From SG8-41 sp035649495 (lineage in GTDB: Bacteria > Pseudomonadota > Gammaproteobacteria > Burkholderiales > SG8-41): DNA of 64,000 bases. The DNA lies in the NCBI GenBank assembly GCA_035649495.1, contig DASRJL010000041.1, forward strand, positions 30,949 to 94,948, given 5' to 3'. The position numbers and the translations under genes are program-made. A model generated the notes under the pieces. That model had not been told where the DNA came from. It made no database searches and was given only the letters and a program-made list of their open reading frames with translations. Positions 63,680 through 64,000 of the stretch are shown in pieces (within the stretch, counting starts at the first letter, position 1; every line of letters begins with the position of its first letter).

Positions 63680-64000
63680 TTAGCAATAGCGCCGATCGGC
63701 GAGCATGAACTCGCCCTTGTAGTCGACGCACCACAGCTCGCTGGGACGCAACGGCCTGGACAGGGTAGTGCCCTGAGCCTTGAAGCGTCGCCTGCGGCCG
63801 CGGTTGACCAGGTCGTGGCGATAGAGCACGGCGTGGACCGTACTGATGGCCGGGGGCCGGATATCGCTATGTCGCCGCCTGAGCTTCTCGCGGATCTTCG
63901 GCGCACCCCAGCTCGGGTGCTCCCGCTTGATCTGCACGATCAGCTTCTCGATCTGAAAGGGCAGCTGGTTGGCCTGCCGGTAGGGTCTGCGGCTGCGATC
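63680..64000 (-). mobile_element. IS481-like transposase fragment, continues past the window
   Basis: Frame open from base 64000 down to a TAA at 63680: DRSRRPYRQANQLPFQIEKL, IKREHPSWGAPKIREKLRRR, RGRRRRFKAQGTTLSRPLRP, ELWCVDYKGEFMLADRRYC. This is the helical/HTH region and start of the rve core (first catalytic Asp in WCVDYKGEF) of an IS481-type transposase. It ends abruptly where the core should continue, so the element is truncated; the N-terminus lies beyond the window. Confidence 0.8.

Overview
The window is 64 kb of GC-rich bacterial chromosome. Gene content and order (LolCD, ComEC, RelA, a thrS-infC-rpmI-rplT-pheS-pheT-ihfA-merR block, class III cyclase, DUF350/glutathionylspermidine-synthase-like genes) point to a proteobacterium, most likely a betaproteobacterium. 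The genus cannot be fixed from the sequence alone. Intergenic spaces hold several families of short dispersed repeats (heptamer arrays, REP-like palindromes), as is common in environmental betaproteobacteria.

Bases 1-18.5 kb are ordinary chromosome: lipoprotein export (lolC/E, lolD), DNA repair glycosylases (AlkA-like, Tag), DUF2062 and HD proteins, ComEC, a RelA-type (p)ppGpp synthetase, an overlapping MscS / MgtE-like / MgtE group followed by an adenylate cyclase, a keto-pentenoate-hydratase-like enzyme, a secreted SUMF1-like protein, and a three-gene YgiB/YgiC/DUF350-type group. A tRNA-Val(GAC) lies at 18.6 kb.

Bases 18.8-33.8 kb are an alpha-glucan/trehalose cluster. glgP on the plus strand converges on a minus-strand series glgB-glgE-treS/mak-(MscS-like)-glgX-malQ. 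Together they encode the GlgE route (trehalose to maltose, to maltose-1-phosphate, to linear glucan, to branched glucan) plus debranching and phosphorolysis. Several stop/start codons overlap as ATGA.

Bases 34.2-43.2 kb are the translation block thrS-infC-rpmI-rplT-pheS-pheT-ihfA-merR. infC starts at a non-canonical ATC. A class III aminotransferase and tRNA-Pro(GGG) follow.

From 43.2 kb the character changes. The 3' 45 bases of tRNA-Pro recur exactly at 54755-54799 and 58669-58713, so two (perhaps three) integrated elements sit in tandem at this tRNA. Element 1 (43.25-54.75 kb) carries a minus-strand group that looks like a conflict/defence locus: a DUF4062-NACHT-membrane STAND protein, a prepilin-peptidase-like membrane protein without the GxGD aspartate, a SLOG-like + four-helix membrane protein, and several unknown small genes. 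It also holds a decayed tyrosine-integrase remnant and a dead transposase. Element 2 (54.8-58.67 kb) carries a frameshifted TOTE-type primase-helicase and a HigB2/HigA2-like toxin-antitoxin pair, and is framed by matching 12-bp repeats. Beyond 58.7 kb are another frameshifted unknown gene, small hypotheticals, a frameshifted YdhR-like monooxygenase, an alpha/beta hydrolase, a divergent SARP-type regulator fused to an alpha/beta hydrolase, and a truncated IS481-like transposase at the right edge.

All functions are inferred by reading motifs; no database search was run.
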